The notes beneath the pieces were generated by a model. It made no database searches, was not told where the DNA came from, and saw only the letters and a list, made by a program, of their open reading frames with translations. 64,000 nt of DNA from Cellulomonas sp. APG4 (GTDB taxonomy: Bacteria; Actinomycetota; Actinomycetes; Actinomycetales; Cellulomonadaceae). The first letter of the stretch is position 1. Each line of letters opens with the position of its first letter. The stretch is taken from contig NZ_JAACYI010000012.1 in the NCBI RefSeq assembly GCF_009996735.1, positions 1-64,000 of the forward strand, given 5' to 3'. Positions 1 to 7,610 of this stretch are shown piece after piece. The translations under genes were made by a program, and so were the position numbers.

Positions 1-399
1 CGCGGGGTCCCCGGCACGGCGCGGCGCATGACTCGGGGGAAGGGGGCGCGCCGAGGTGCCCGACGCGCGGCTCGTGGTCGTCGGGCGCGCGGGCCGCGTG
101 GCGCGCGAGGTGTCCTCACCCGGGACCGCCCGCTGGACGCGCGTCGAACCCGGGACGTCGTCACGGCGCTGCTGCGTCCGGGCGGGCGGTTGGGAGCCTG
201 CAGGCTGCGGGCTCCGCGACGGCTGGTCGGCCCGCGTCGGTCGGCGGGACGGGGTGCCGACGGTGTCGTCACCGTCGGGGCGGCGCCGGGGACCACCGGT
301 GCGCGCGCCCGGGCCGACGACGATCGGCGCAGCCTCGTCCCCGTCGCCCCCGGGACGCGGGCCCTGCGGCGGGCGGAAGCTGGGCGGGCGCTCAGGCAC
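1..399 (-). CDS. Probable N-terminal part of an unidentified envelope gene, cut by the window edge
   Basis: Reading leftwards from a GTG at 399, the frame stays open to base 1 with no stop and with G or C in nearly all third codon positions, as in real genes here. The predicted product starts MPERPPSFRPPQ and is then a long Pro/Arg/Thr/Ser-rich disordered stretch. The start overlaps the end of the LCP gene by 8 nt, suggesting translational coupling. Proline-rich disordered N-termini of this kind are common on actinobacterial LCP proteins, so a second LCP enzyme is my first guess, but no catalytic domain lies inside the window. No good ribosome binding site is visible. Confidence 0.5.
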   Translation of the reverse strand, partial: MPERPPSFRPPQGPRPGGDGDEAAPIVVGPGARTGGPRRRPDGDDTVGTPSRRPTRADQPSRSPQPAGSQPPARTQQRRDDVPGSTRVQRAVPGEDTSRATRPARPTTTSRASGTSARPLPPSHAPRRAGDPA

Positions 400-1669
400 T
401 GCCGCAGCCGGTGTTGTCTTCGGCGCTGAACGGGTCCACACCGGCCTTCTTCGGCTCGGAGGTCGTGGTCGGCTCGGAGGTCGGCGTGGTGGGCTCCTCG
501 GTGCCTTCGGTCCCCGCACCCTCGGTGCCCTCGCCACCATCGGCCGGATCCGTGACCGCGGGCTCGTCGACCGGGACGATCGGCTCGTCGGCGGCCATGC
601 GCGCCCAGATGTCGTCGGCCTCGTCGGTCCACACGACGCGCGCGGCGTTGCCGGGTGCGGCGCCGAACGGGATCGTCATGAACGTGATGTTGCCACTCGG
701 CACGCTGCGCAGGCTGTAGGCGAGCCCGGCCATGTCGGGGATGTTCGCGAGACTGCTGCTCACGGTGAGCGAGCGCGTCGTCGCGTTGAGGAAGCGGATG
801 AGCTCGGGCACGTCCGTGAGCACGTTCTTCTGCAGCACCGTGCGCGCCGTCGCCGCGAGGAGCTCCTGCTGACGTCCGATGCGGCCGGTGTCCGAGCCGT
901 CGCCCAGGCCCTCGCCCGTCCGGGCACGTGCGAAGGCGAGCGCGGTGCGTCCGTCGAGCACGTGCTCGCCCGCGGTGATGTCGAGCTTGGCCTTGCGCGA
1001 GCGCATGTCCTGCGGGATGCACATGGGCACGCCGCCGATCGCGTCGACCATGTCGATGAAGCCGGACATGTCGACCACCACGAAGTGGTGGATGCGCACG
1101 CCGGTGATCTGCTCGACGGTGCGCTGGGTGCAGGCTGCGGCGTCGGTCACCGAGCCGTTCTGACCACCGGTCTGGAAGGCGGCGTTGAACATCGTGTTCG
1201 GCTGCGGGCCCGACGACGAGCCGTCCGAGCGCTCGCACTCGGGGATGTCGACCAGCGAGTCGCGCGGGATCGAGACGAGCTCGACGCGGCTGCGGTCGGC
1301 CGAGACGTGCATGACGATCGTGGTGTCCGAGCGCTGACCGGCGACCTCGTCGGAGGCCACGGAGTCGTTGCCCTCGCGCGTGTCCGAGCCCATCACGAGG
1401 ATGTTGACCGGGGTACCGGCGTTCGGGTCGTCCGGGTCGGGCGTCGGCTCGGGCGGGCGCTCGGCCCCGAGCAGGTGCTCGACGTCCGCGGACTCGATGT
1501 TCCCCTGCAGGCGTGCGTAGGCGGTCGCGGCGCTCGTGCCGCCGAAGGCGACGACGGCGGTCAGCGCGAGGGCCGCGGTGCGCATCACGGGGTGACGCCG
1601 CGGCGAGTGGGCGTGGCGCGCGGGCGACCGGCGCAGCGCCCGCCGGGAGACGGCATGGCGGGGGCTCAT
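392..1669 (-). CDS. LytR-CpsA-Psr (LCP) family cell-wall glycopolymer transferase
   Basis: 425 residues. LCP enzymes move undecaprenyl-linked glycopolymers onto peptidoglycan outside the membrane. A basic cytoplasmic N-terminus is followed by one membrane segment (about residues 30-50) and the LCP domain with VMGSDTR (92-98), RSDTTIV (113-119) and the arginine motif SIPRDS (133-138), known to contact the lipid pyrophosphate. The C-terminal 50 residues are a Thr/Glu/Pro-rich tail. I chose the ATG at 1669 because a TATGCT -10 element lies 8 nt upstream, giving a leaderless start; a longer frame to 1780 would overlap the divergent gene. Its place next to a polysaccharide exporter suggests that it attaches the polymer made by this locus. 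Confidence 0.9.
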   Translation of the reverse strand: MSPRHAVSRRALRRSPARHAHSPRRHPVMRTAALALTAVVAFGGTSAATAYARLQGNIESADVEHLLGAERPPEPTPDPDDPNAGTPVNILVMGSDTREGNDSVASDEVAGQRSDTTIVMHVSADRSRVELVSIPRDSLVDIPECERSDGSSSGPQPNTMFNAAFQTGGQNGSVTDAAACTQRTVEQITGVRIHHFVVVDMSGFIDMVDAIGGVPMCIPQDMRSRKAKLDITAGEHVLDGRTALAFARARTGEGLGDGSDTGRIGRQQELLAATARTVLQKNVLTDVPELIRFLNATTRSLTVSSSLANIPDMAGLAYSLRSVPSGNITFMTIPFGAAPGNAARVVWTDEADDIWARMAADEPIVPVDEPAVTDPADGGEGTEGAGTEGTEEPTTPTSEPTTTSEPKKAGVDPFSAEDNTGCGSA

Positions 1670-1677
1670 GATCGGCG

Positions 1678-1683
1678 AGCATA
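1678..1683 (-). promoter_or_regulatory. -10 element TATGCT, leaderless start of LCP gene
   Basis: On the minus strand TATGCT is followed by 8 nt and then ATG at 1669, the spacing of leaderless actinobacterial promoters. No Shine-Dalgarno sequence is present. No clear -35 is seen. Confidence 0.5.
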
Positions 1684-1805
1684 TTCGTGCGACGGCCACG
1701 GTTGGCGGAGCCACGGCAGCGGAGCCGTGGAGGACTCGTGCAGGTCGCCGCAGTGGCGCGCCGGTCGGGTCGGGGCCCACGTCCGGACGGCTGCGGACGA
1801 CTGGG

Positions 1806-1811
1806 TACGAT
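1806..1811 (+). promoter_or_regulatory. -10 element TACGAT, leaderless start of GT2 gene
   Basis: TACGAT, then GACCGGG (7 nt), then ATG at 1819. This fixes the start of the glycosyltransferase downstream of an in-frame ATG at 1810 that lies inside the -10 box. Confidence 0.6.
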
Positions 1812-1818
1812 GACCGGG

Positions 1819-2943
1819 ATGTCCGCCCCTCCCGCCGACCGTTCGTCGTCCGCCCGTCCGAGCGACAGGGCCGAGGCTCTCCCGGGCGTCTCCGTGATCC
1901 TGCCGGTGCGCGACGAGGAGAAGCACCTCGCGGCCGCCGTCGGGCAGGTGCTCGCCCAGGACTACGCGGGGCCCTACGAGGTCGTCGTCGCTGTCGGTCC
2001 GAGCGCGGACCGCACGCGCGAGATCGCCGACGCGCTCGCGGCGTCGGACCCCCGGGTCACCGTCGTGGACAACCCGACGGGACGCACGCCTGCGGCCCTC
2101 AACGCCGCGATCGCCGTCGCGCGGCACGACGTCCTCGTCCGGGTCGACGGGCACAGCGAGATCGACGACGACTACGTGACCAGGGCTGTCGACGTGCTGC
2201 GGACGACGGGCGCCGCCAACGTCGGTGGGCGCATGCTGCCCGTGGGCGTGACACCCTTCGAGCAGGCGGTCGCTCGTGCGATGAGCAGCCGCCTCGGCAT
2301 CGGCTCGGAGCGGTTCCACACGGGTGGTCGCGCGGGCCCGGCGGCGACGGTCTACCTCGGCGTCTTCCGACGCGACGCCCTCGAGGGCGTGGGCGGCTTC
2401 GACGAGTCCTACCTGCGCGCCCAGGACTGGGAGCTGAACCACCGCCTGCGGGCGTCCGGCGAGACGGTCTGGTTCGACCCGACGCTCGGTGTGACGTACC
2501 GGCCGCGCGGGTCGTGGCGCGCCCTGGCGCGTCAGTTCCACCGCACCGGCCAGTGGCGTCGGCACGTCGTCAGGACGTATCCCGAGACGGCGAGCCCGCG
2601 CTACCTCGCCCCGCCGCTCGCTGTCGTCGGAGTCGTCGCAGGTGCGGTGATCGCCCTCGTCGGTGCCGCGACCGGCGCACGCGTCGCGCTCGTGGCCGGC
2701 ACCCTGCCGCTCGGTTACGCGGCAGCCGTCGGGATCGGCTCCGTCCCGGTGGGCCGTGGGGCCTCCTGGCGTACGCGCGGATGGCTCCCGCTCGTGATCG
2801 GCACCATGCACATGGCGTGGGGGACGGGTTTCCTGCGCGGGGTCTCCGGGGAGGACGCACGCGTGGCGAGCGCAGGCCACTATCCTGGGTCGGCTCGCGC
2901 CCCGGGCGAGCGAACCCCTACCCGTCCTGCGACGGAGGACTGA
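1819..2943 (+). CDS. Family 2 glycosyltransferase, ExoA-like
   Basis: 374 residues. GT-A fold glycosyltransferase that should transfer a nucleotide-activated sugar to a lipid-linked acceptor at the inner membrane face. The N-terminus has the family 2 opening VSVILPVRDEE (about 24-34), an acidic DGH motif in place of DxD near 110, and QDWELNHRLR near 205, matching the acceptor/base region of the family. Two to three hydrophobic segments follow residue 255, as in succinoglycan ExoA-type enzymes that are tethered to the membrane. It leads a run of five same-strand genes including the ABC exporter, so it probably builds the exported polymer. Substrate unknown. Confidence 0.88.
   Translation: MSAPPADRSSSARPSDRAEALPGVSVILPVRDEEKHLAAAVGQVLAQDYAGPYEVVVAVGPSADRTREIADALAASDPRVTVVDNPTGRTPAALNAAIAVARHDVLVRVDGHSEIDDDYVTRAVDVLRTTGAANVGGRMLPVGVTPFEQAVARAMSSRLGIGSERFHTGGRAGPAATVYLGVFRRDALEGVGGFDESYLRAQDWELNHRLRASGETVWFDPTLGVTYRPRGSWRALARQFHRTGQWRRHVVRTYPETASPRYLAPPLAVVGVVAGAVIALVGAATGARVALVAGTLPLGYAAAVGIGSVPVGRGASWRTRGWLPLVIGTMHMAWGTGFLRGVSGEDARVASAGHYPGSARAPGERTPTRPATED
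2881..2886 (+). promoter_or_regulatory. Possible internal -10 element TATCCT before the ABC exporter
   Basis: TATCCT lies in the 3' end of the GT2 gene, 65 bp before the permease start. It would give a leader of about 58 nt that contains the GGAGG at 2934-2938. No -35 is recognisable, so read-through from the upstream promoter may dominate. Confidence 0.3.
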
Positions 2944-2950
2944 GCACTTC

Positions 2951-3802
2951 ATGGCCCACGACACGACTCCCGACTGGGACGCCGAGCTGCAGGTCTACGA
3001 GCCGCACAAGGCAGGACTGCCGCGGTTCGGGCCCTACTTCCGCGACCTCGTCGACAGGCTGCCGTTCGCGGCCGAGTTCTCCCGGTCCGGCATCCGCGCG
3101 GCGAACACGCAGACGGTGTTCGGCCAGCTGTGGCTCGTGCTGAACCCGCTGCTCCTCGCGTGCGTCTACTACATCCTCGTGGCGATCCTGACGCGCCGCG
3201 GCGGGATGGAGTTCCTCGCGCACATCGTCGGTGGCCTGTTCGTCTACTACTTCGTCTCCAACAGCATCAGCACGGGAGCGTCCTCCGTGACAGGCGGTGG
3301 GCGGCTCATCATGAACATGGCGTTCCCGCGGCTGCTGATGCCGATGGCCGCCGTGCGCACGGCCTTCTTCCGCTTCCTGCCGACCGTGCCGGTCTACCTG
3401 CTCATCCACACGCTGGGTGGTGGCGTCTGGTCGCCGACGATGCTGCTGGGCCTCGTGTTCCTCGGGATGCTGGTGGTGTTCGGGATCGGGATGGCCGCCT
3501 TCGTCGCGGCGCTCCAGGTGTACTTCCGCGACACGTCGAGCTTCCTGCCGTACTTCCTGCGCATCTGGCTCTACCTCTCGCCGGTGCTCTGGTACCCCCA
3601 GGACGCCCCGGAGAGGTTCGCCGACCTCATGGTGCTCAACCCCCTGTACTCGATGATCGGCGGTTGGACCGAGACCACCCTGCAGGGCGTGGTGCCGCCC
3701 GTCGAGATGTGGGTGGCCGGCTCCCTGTGGGCCGTCGTCGCGCTCGTCGCGGGGTCCCTGTTCTTCATGTCGAGGGAGCGTGATTTCGCTGTCCGCCTCT
3801 GA
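2951..3802 (+). CDS. ABC-2 polysaccharide export permease (Wzm/TagG-like)
   Basis: 283 residues. Integral membrane half of a two-component ABC exporter that flips undecaprenyl-linked polysaccharide to the outer face. A cytoplasmic N-terminus of about 50 residues carries the amphipathic gate-helix region, then six hydrophobic segments are visible; LYLSPVLWYP near 213-222 is a typical re-entrant loop of the TagG/RfbA permeases. It starts 7 nt after the GT2 stop, with GGAGG at 2934-2938 as ribosome site, and its last 23 nt overlap the ATPase gene, so both halves should be made together. The family call is strong; the exported polymer is inferred from context. Confidence 0.92.
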   Translation: MAHDTTPDWDAELQVYEPHKAGLPRFGPYFRDLVDRLPFAAEFSRSGIRAANTQTVFGQLWLVLNPLLLACVYYILVAILTRRGGMEFLAHIVGGLFVYYFVSNSISTGASSVTGGGRLIMNMAFPRLLMPMAAVRTAFFRFLPTVPVYLLIHTLGGGVWSPTMLLGLVFLGMLVVFGIGMAAFVAALQVYFRDTSSFLPYFLRIWLYLSPVLWYPQDAPERFADLMVLNPLYSMIGGWTETTLQGVVPPVEMWVAGSLWAVVALVAGSLFFMSRERDFAVRL

Positions 3803-4634
3803 TCCGACCACGACGGCGGGTGCGCCCGCCGGCCCCCGCCGGCCGCAGCAGACCCCGGCGCCGGGTGAGCCGCCGACGGTCAGCGTCCAGGACGTCTCGA
3901 TCGTCTACCGGACGACGTTCGAGAAGGTGCCGACGTTCAAGAGCGCGATCGTCCGGCTGGGCCGCGGCGAGCGCGCTGTGCGCGAGGTCGACGCCCTGCA
4001 GAACGTGTCGTTCGACGTGCCGAGGGGGACGTCCCTGGGGATCATCGGCGCCAACGGTGCCGGCAAGTCGACCCTCATGCGCGCGATCGCCGGAGTGCTC
4101 CCGCCCACCAAGGGGCGCATCGAGGTGCGCGGCAAGATCAGCGCGCTGCTCGCGCTCGGCGTCGGCTTCAACGGCCAGCTCTCGGGCCGCGAGAACGTCG
4201 TCCTCGGCGGGCTCGCCGCCGGGCTCAGCCGGGAGCAGGTCGAGGAGCGTGCCGAGCAGATCGCCGAGTTCGCCGAGATCGGCGAGTTCATGGACCTGCC
4301 GATGCGCACCTACTCCTCCGGGATGTACCAGCGGCTCGCGTTCTCGGTGTCCGTGCACATGGACCCGGACATCCTGCTCATCGACGAGGCGCTCTCGGCG
4401 GGCGATGCCAGCTTCAAGGAGAAGGCGACCGCCAAGATGGACGAGCTCATGGCCTCGGCACGCGCCATGTTCCTCGTGAGCCACTCCCTCGGCAGCATCA
4501 AGTCCTTGTGCGACGACGCGATCTGGATCCACAAGGGCAAGCTGATGATGCACGACACGCCCGAGCGCTGCATCGCGGCGTACACCAAGTTCCTCAAGGT
4601 GGGAGAGAACGCCTTCACCTTCGAGGACCTCTGA
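3780..4634 (+). CDS. ABC polysaccharide export ATPase (Wzt/TagH-like)
   Basis: 284 residues. ATPase partner of the preceding permease. Walker A GANGAGKST (90-98), signature SSGMYQRL (179-186), Walker B ILLIDEA (198-204) and switch His in SHSL (235) are all intact. The GTG start has GAGGGA only 2 nt upstream and overlaps the permease gene by 23 nt. The protein ends soon after the nucleotide-binding domain, so it lacks the C-terminal carbohydrate-binding domain of the O9a-type Wzt proteins. It is therefore of the TagH/short type, which exports without recognising a terminal sugar modification. A Pro/Gly-rich stretch of about 30 residues precedes the ATPase fold. Confidence 0.93.
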   Translation: MISLSASDPTTTAGAPAGPRRPQQTPAPGEPPTVSVQDVSIVYRTTFEKVPTFKSAIVRLGRGERAVREVDALQNVSFDVPRGTSLGIIGANGAGKSTLMRAIAGVLPPTKGRIEVRGKISALLALGVGFNGQLSGRENVVLGGLAAGLSREQVEERAEQIAEFAEIGEFMDLPMRTYSSGMYQRLAFSVSVHMDPDILLIDEALSAGDASFKEKATAKMDELMASARAMFLVSHSLGSIKSLCDDAIWIHKGKLMMHDTPERCIAAYTKFLKVGENAFTFEDL

Positions 4635-4639
4635 GCCGG

Positions 4640-5746
4640 ATGCCGCCCGCCAGGCCTGACGTCAGCATCGTGACGTCGGGGCACGACGTGGCCGACGCAC
4701 GGCTCCATCGGGAGGTCGCCGCGCTGAGGCGTGCCGGGCTCGACGTGGAGGTCCTCGGGCTCGGTGCGGTGGCCGACGGTCCGCCGGGGTCGACGACCCG
4801 CACCTGGCCTCGCGTGCGTGGCCTGGCCAGGGCGAGGCTCGCCCTCACGCTCCCGTGGCGCGCGTGTGGAAAGGTGCTCCTGGCACTCGACCCGGACACC
4901 GCGGTGACCACGCTGCTTCGACGCGGTCCACGAGGGTCGGGGCGCCGGTGCGCTGTAGTGGCCGACGTGCACGAGGACTACGAGCTCGTCCTGCGCGACC
5001 GTGCCTGGGCCGCGGGGCCCCGGGCGCTCGGTGGGCGGCTCTGGGCGCGCCTGGGCTCGGCTGCGGCACGACGAGCCGACCTGCTTGTCGTCGCCGACCA
5101 CCACCTGATGTCGGGTGTCGCCGGGCGGCTGGTCCTCCGCAACGTGCCCGACCTGACGATGCTGCCCGCGCCGGGAGAGCGAGAGCCACGGCCCCGCGCG
5201 GTGTACGTCGGTGACCTCCGTGCGAGTCGTGGGCTCTTCGCGATGCTGGACGCCGTCGCAGCGGCTCCGGACTGGAGCCTGGACCTCGTGGGCCCGGTGG
5301 CGGTCGCCGACGAAGAGGCGTTCGCCGCCAGGCTCGCGTCGCCCGAGCTGCGCGGGCGTGTGCGCATGCACGGTCGCCGGCCTCCGGAGGAGGCCTGGCG
5401 TCTGGCGCGCGGGGCGTGGGTGGGGCTGTTGCTGCTCGACGACACGCCGGCCTTCCGCGAGGCGATGCCCAGCAAGCTGTACGAGTACCTCGCGTGCGGT
5501 CTCGCCGTCGTGACCACCGATCTTCCTCGCCCTGCGGCGCTGGTCCGCGAGTCGGGGGCCGGCGTGGTGGTTCGTGATGCCGCGCACGCGGCCACCGTCC
5601 TGACCGGCTGGTCGGAGGACACCGACGACCTCGTGGCGCGGCGTGACGCGGCTCGTGCGGCCGCTGCCGACCTCACGGCGGGCCAGGACGAGCTCGACAC
5701 CTTCGCGGCGGAGGTCGCGCGCCTCGCGGCACGCGTCCGCGGGTGA
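4640..5746 (+). CDS. Family 4-like glycosyltransferase
   Basis: 368 residues. A GT-B fold glycosyltransferase by pattern: N-terminal VSIVTSGHDVADARLHRE resembles the acceptor-side start of GT4 enzymes, VYVGDLRASRGL near 190 marks the second Rossmann domain, and PSKLYEYLACGLAVVTTD near 276-293 is the donor-binding region around the conserved Glu. It starts 5 nt after the export ATPase stop and is the last gene of this run. The start is placed at the first ATG after that stop; an upstream open stretch in frame lies inside the ATPase gene. Likely adds one sugar of the exported polymer; donor and linkage unknown. Confidence 0.85.
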   Translation: MPPARPDVSIVTSGHDVADARLHREVAALRRAGLDVEVLGLGAVADGPPGSTTRTWPRVRGLARARLALTLPWRACGKVLLALDPDTAVTTLLRRGPRGSGRRCAVVADVHEDYELVLRDRAWAAGPRALGGRLWARLGSAAARRADLLVVADHHLMSGVAGRLVLRNVPDLTMLPAPGEREPRPRAVYVGDLRASRGLFAMLDAVAAAPDWSLDLVGPVAVADEEAFAARLASPELRGRVRMHGRRPPEEAWRLARGAWVGLLLLDDTPAFREAMPSKLYEYLACGLAVVTTDLPRPAALVRESGAGVVVRDAAHAATVLTGWSEDTDDLVARRDAARAAAADLTAGQDELDTFAAEVARLAARVRG

Positions 5747-5755
5747 CGACCGGGA

Positions 5756-6190
5756 TCAGGCGGGGAGGTCCCGGAGCGCCCTGAGCGCCGCGGGCACCCC
5801 GGTCACAGCGGGTGTGCTCGCGGGTAGGCGCCGCGCGGCCCGCCACACGGTCTCGATCGCGGCCGCGTCGCCGGCGACCACGACGGCCGCCGAGTCGAGC
5901 GCGTCGCGTGCCGCCGGGTCGCGCTGGGCGGCACGGGCGAGCGTCGCCGCCGCCGTGCGGCGCAGGGCGATCCGCAGCGCGAGGCGTGCGAGCCGCACGG
6001 GTCGCGGTGCGCTCGACCGCTGCTGGGGCCGGTCGCCGAGCACGTGGACCGGTGCGTGGTCCAGCTCGAGCGGGTCGTGCGTGAGGACCACGACCGAGGC
6101 GCCCGCGGCTTCGAGGCTCGCGACGGACTCGGCGACGTCGGCCGGGTCGGGCGAGGGCCGTCCGAGGACGAGGACGACGGCGCGGCTCAC
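5756..6190 (-). CDS. Small protein of unknown function coupled to a glycosyltransferase
   Basis: 144 residues. I do not recognise the family. It begins with a GTG that overlaps the TGA of the upstream glycosyltransferase gene (GTGA), so translation is coupled. The first half alternates strands and helices (AVVLVLG, then ASVVVLTHD); a basic, helical middle follows, then SAAVVVAGDAAAIETVWRAAR. The same order of elements occurs in the C-terminal extension of the glycosyltransferase at 8920-10716, where LRADLVVAPDDA matches LDSAAVVVAGDAA. It has no signal peptide or membrane segment. A partner or truncated Rossmann-like subunit of the neighbouring transferases is a guess only. Confidence 0.7.
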   Translation of the reverse strand: MSRAVVLVLGRPSPDPADVAESVASLEAAGASVVVLTHDPLELDHAPVHVLGDRPQQRSSAPRPVRLARLALRIALRRTAAATLARAAQRDPAARDALDSAAVVVAGDAAAIETVWRAARRLPASTPAVTGVPAALRALRDLPA

Positions 6191-7518
6191 CGGGCCACCG
6201 CCGTACGGAGCGCGGCGATGCGTGGCGTGAGCTGGCGATCCCTGCGGAACGCCGCGGCGAACTCCAACGCCGCGGTGCGCGACGCGTCGTCGTCGTCCAC
6301 GACGGCTCGTGCGGCCTCGGCGAGCGCGGCGGCCACGTCCTCGGGGGCCAGGCTGCGCGCGGGGAACCACAGGGGGTAGCCCTCGAGCACCTGGCTCGCG
6401 GCGTTCCCGGGGTCGTGCACCGACACGATGGGCCTGCCCGTCGACAGGTACTCGAACACCTTGCCGCTGGTCACGTACCGGCCGGCACCGAGGGCGAGCA
6501 CGAGCGCGTCGACGTGCGCGTAGAACTCGGCGACGGCGGCCTTGCGCACCGGCCCCGCGTAGCTCGCGCCCACGTCGGCCGCGGCCGCGATCGCCTCACG
6601 CATCTCCGGACGAGGCACGGCGAAGTAGCCCAGGTACCCCCCGATCTCGAGGGTCGAGCCCGCGGGGACGGAGCCGTCGGAGACCGCCGCGCGCCATCCC
6701 GCGAGGAGCTCGCTGAGGGGGACCTTCGGGGTCACGGTCCCGAGGTAGCCGAACCGGACGCCCGCTGTGCTCGGCTCGGGCCCCTCGGGGGAGGCCGGCG
6801 CGTGCGCCATCGCGTCGGTCAGGCCGGGATCCCAACCGTTGGCGACGACGTGCATCCGCGACGCCGCGCCGGGGTGCTCCTGCGCGTGCCACTGCCGGAT
6901 CGGCTCGTTGACGAACCACACCTCGCGGGCGTCGGCGACGAGACCACGTTCGGTCCGCGCCTGCCGGCTCCGGGGGCCGTGCAGCCGACGGCCCGAGAAG
7001 ACGTCGAGCACCCAGGCGTCGCGGTAGTCCATCACGTAGGGAACGCCGTGCTCGCGGTGCAGGGCCCGCGCCGCCTCGAAGGTGACGTGCGGGTTCGCCG
7101 TCGAGATCACGAGGTCCACGGGGTCGGTGCGGTGCACCTCGCGGGCGGCACGGACGAGGTCCCGCCGCCACGGCCCGTAGCCCGCCTCGGGGAAGTCGCG
7201 CATGTCCGCCCAACGTCGTAGCCGCCGCCACAGGGGCGGGAGGACGACGCGCAGACGGCTGTAGGTCCGGACGTCGGTCTCCTGCGCGGGCCACGTGAAC
7301 GGCACGCGGTGCACGTCCACCTCGGGGTCGACGAGGTCCTCGAGAGAGTCGTCCGTGCCCGTGTAGCGCTCGTAGGCCTCGCGTGTGGTCGTGAGCACCG
7401 TGACGCGCCAGCCCGCCGCGCGGAACGCGTTCGCGGTCGCCAGTGCGCGGTAGACGCCCGCCGCACGGCAGGGAGGGAAGGCCCAGGCCACGTAGAGCAG
7501 GTGAGGTCGCGTGGTCAT
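6187..7518 (-). CDS. Family 4-like glycosyltransferase
   Basis: 443 residues. GT-B glycosyltransferase. The N-terminus LLYVAWAFPPCRAAGVYRA (about 7-25) is the glycine-rich acceptor-domain loop found in FemA-cluster and WbuB-like enzymes; RFGYLGTV near 259 opens the donor domain and TSGKVFEYLSTGRPIVSV near 351-368 is the donor-binding motif with its conserved Glu. I chose the ATG at 7518, preceded by GAAGGA, over an in-frame ATG 45 nt upstream. The gene is divergent from the one at 7611 and shares its symmetric -10 element. It is followed by a GTGA-overlapped small gene. Confidence 0.87.
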   Translation of the reverse strand: MTTRPHLLYVAWAFPPCRAAGVYRALATANAFRAAGWRVTVLTTTREAYERYTGTDDSLEDLVDPEVDVHRVPFTWPAQETDVRTYSRLRVVLPPLWRRLRRWADMRDFPEAGYGPWRRDLVRAAREVHRTDPVDLVISTANPHVTFEAARALHREHGVPYVMDYRDAWVLDVFSGRRLHGPRSRQARTERGLVADAREVWFVNEPIRQWHAQEHPGAASRMHVVANGWDPGLTDAMAHAPASPEGPEPSTAGVRFGYLGTVTPKVPLSELLAGWRAAVSDGSVPAGSTLEIGGYLGYFAVPRPEMREAIAAAADVGASYAGPVRKAAVAEFYAHVDALVLALGAGRYVTSGKVFEYLSTGRPIVSVHDPGNAASQVLEGYPLWFPARSLAPEDVAAALAEAARAVVDDDDASRTAALEFAAAFRRDRQLTPRIAALRTAVAR

Positions 7519-7570
7519 GGGTCCTTCGCAGGTCGGTGGGGTGGGCCCGCCAAAGGCGCGCACGCCTCAC

Positions 7571-7577
7571 TACGATA
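7571..7577. promoter_or_regulatory. Symmetric divergent -10 element (TACGATA)
   Basis: On the plus strand TACGAT (7571-7576) is a -10 box for the gene at 7611; on the minus strand TATCGT (7577-7572) is a -10 box for the gene starting at 7518. The two overlap by 5 bp, so both transcripts would start about 13-15 bp apart in opposite directions, with leaders of about 28 and 47 nt. Both genes have good ribosome sites (GAGGAGGTG at 7598-7606 and GAAGGA before 7518). Confidence 0.5.
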
Positions 7578-7610
7578 CCGGGGACGAGTCCACGACCGAG
7601 GAGGTGCGCG

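Noticed and set aside
1-391. Plus-strand coding in the first 400 bases
   Set aside because: Plus-strand frames there continue antisense into the LCP gene without a recognisable domain; the minus-strand frame from 399 has better codon third-position bias and a coupled start.
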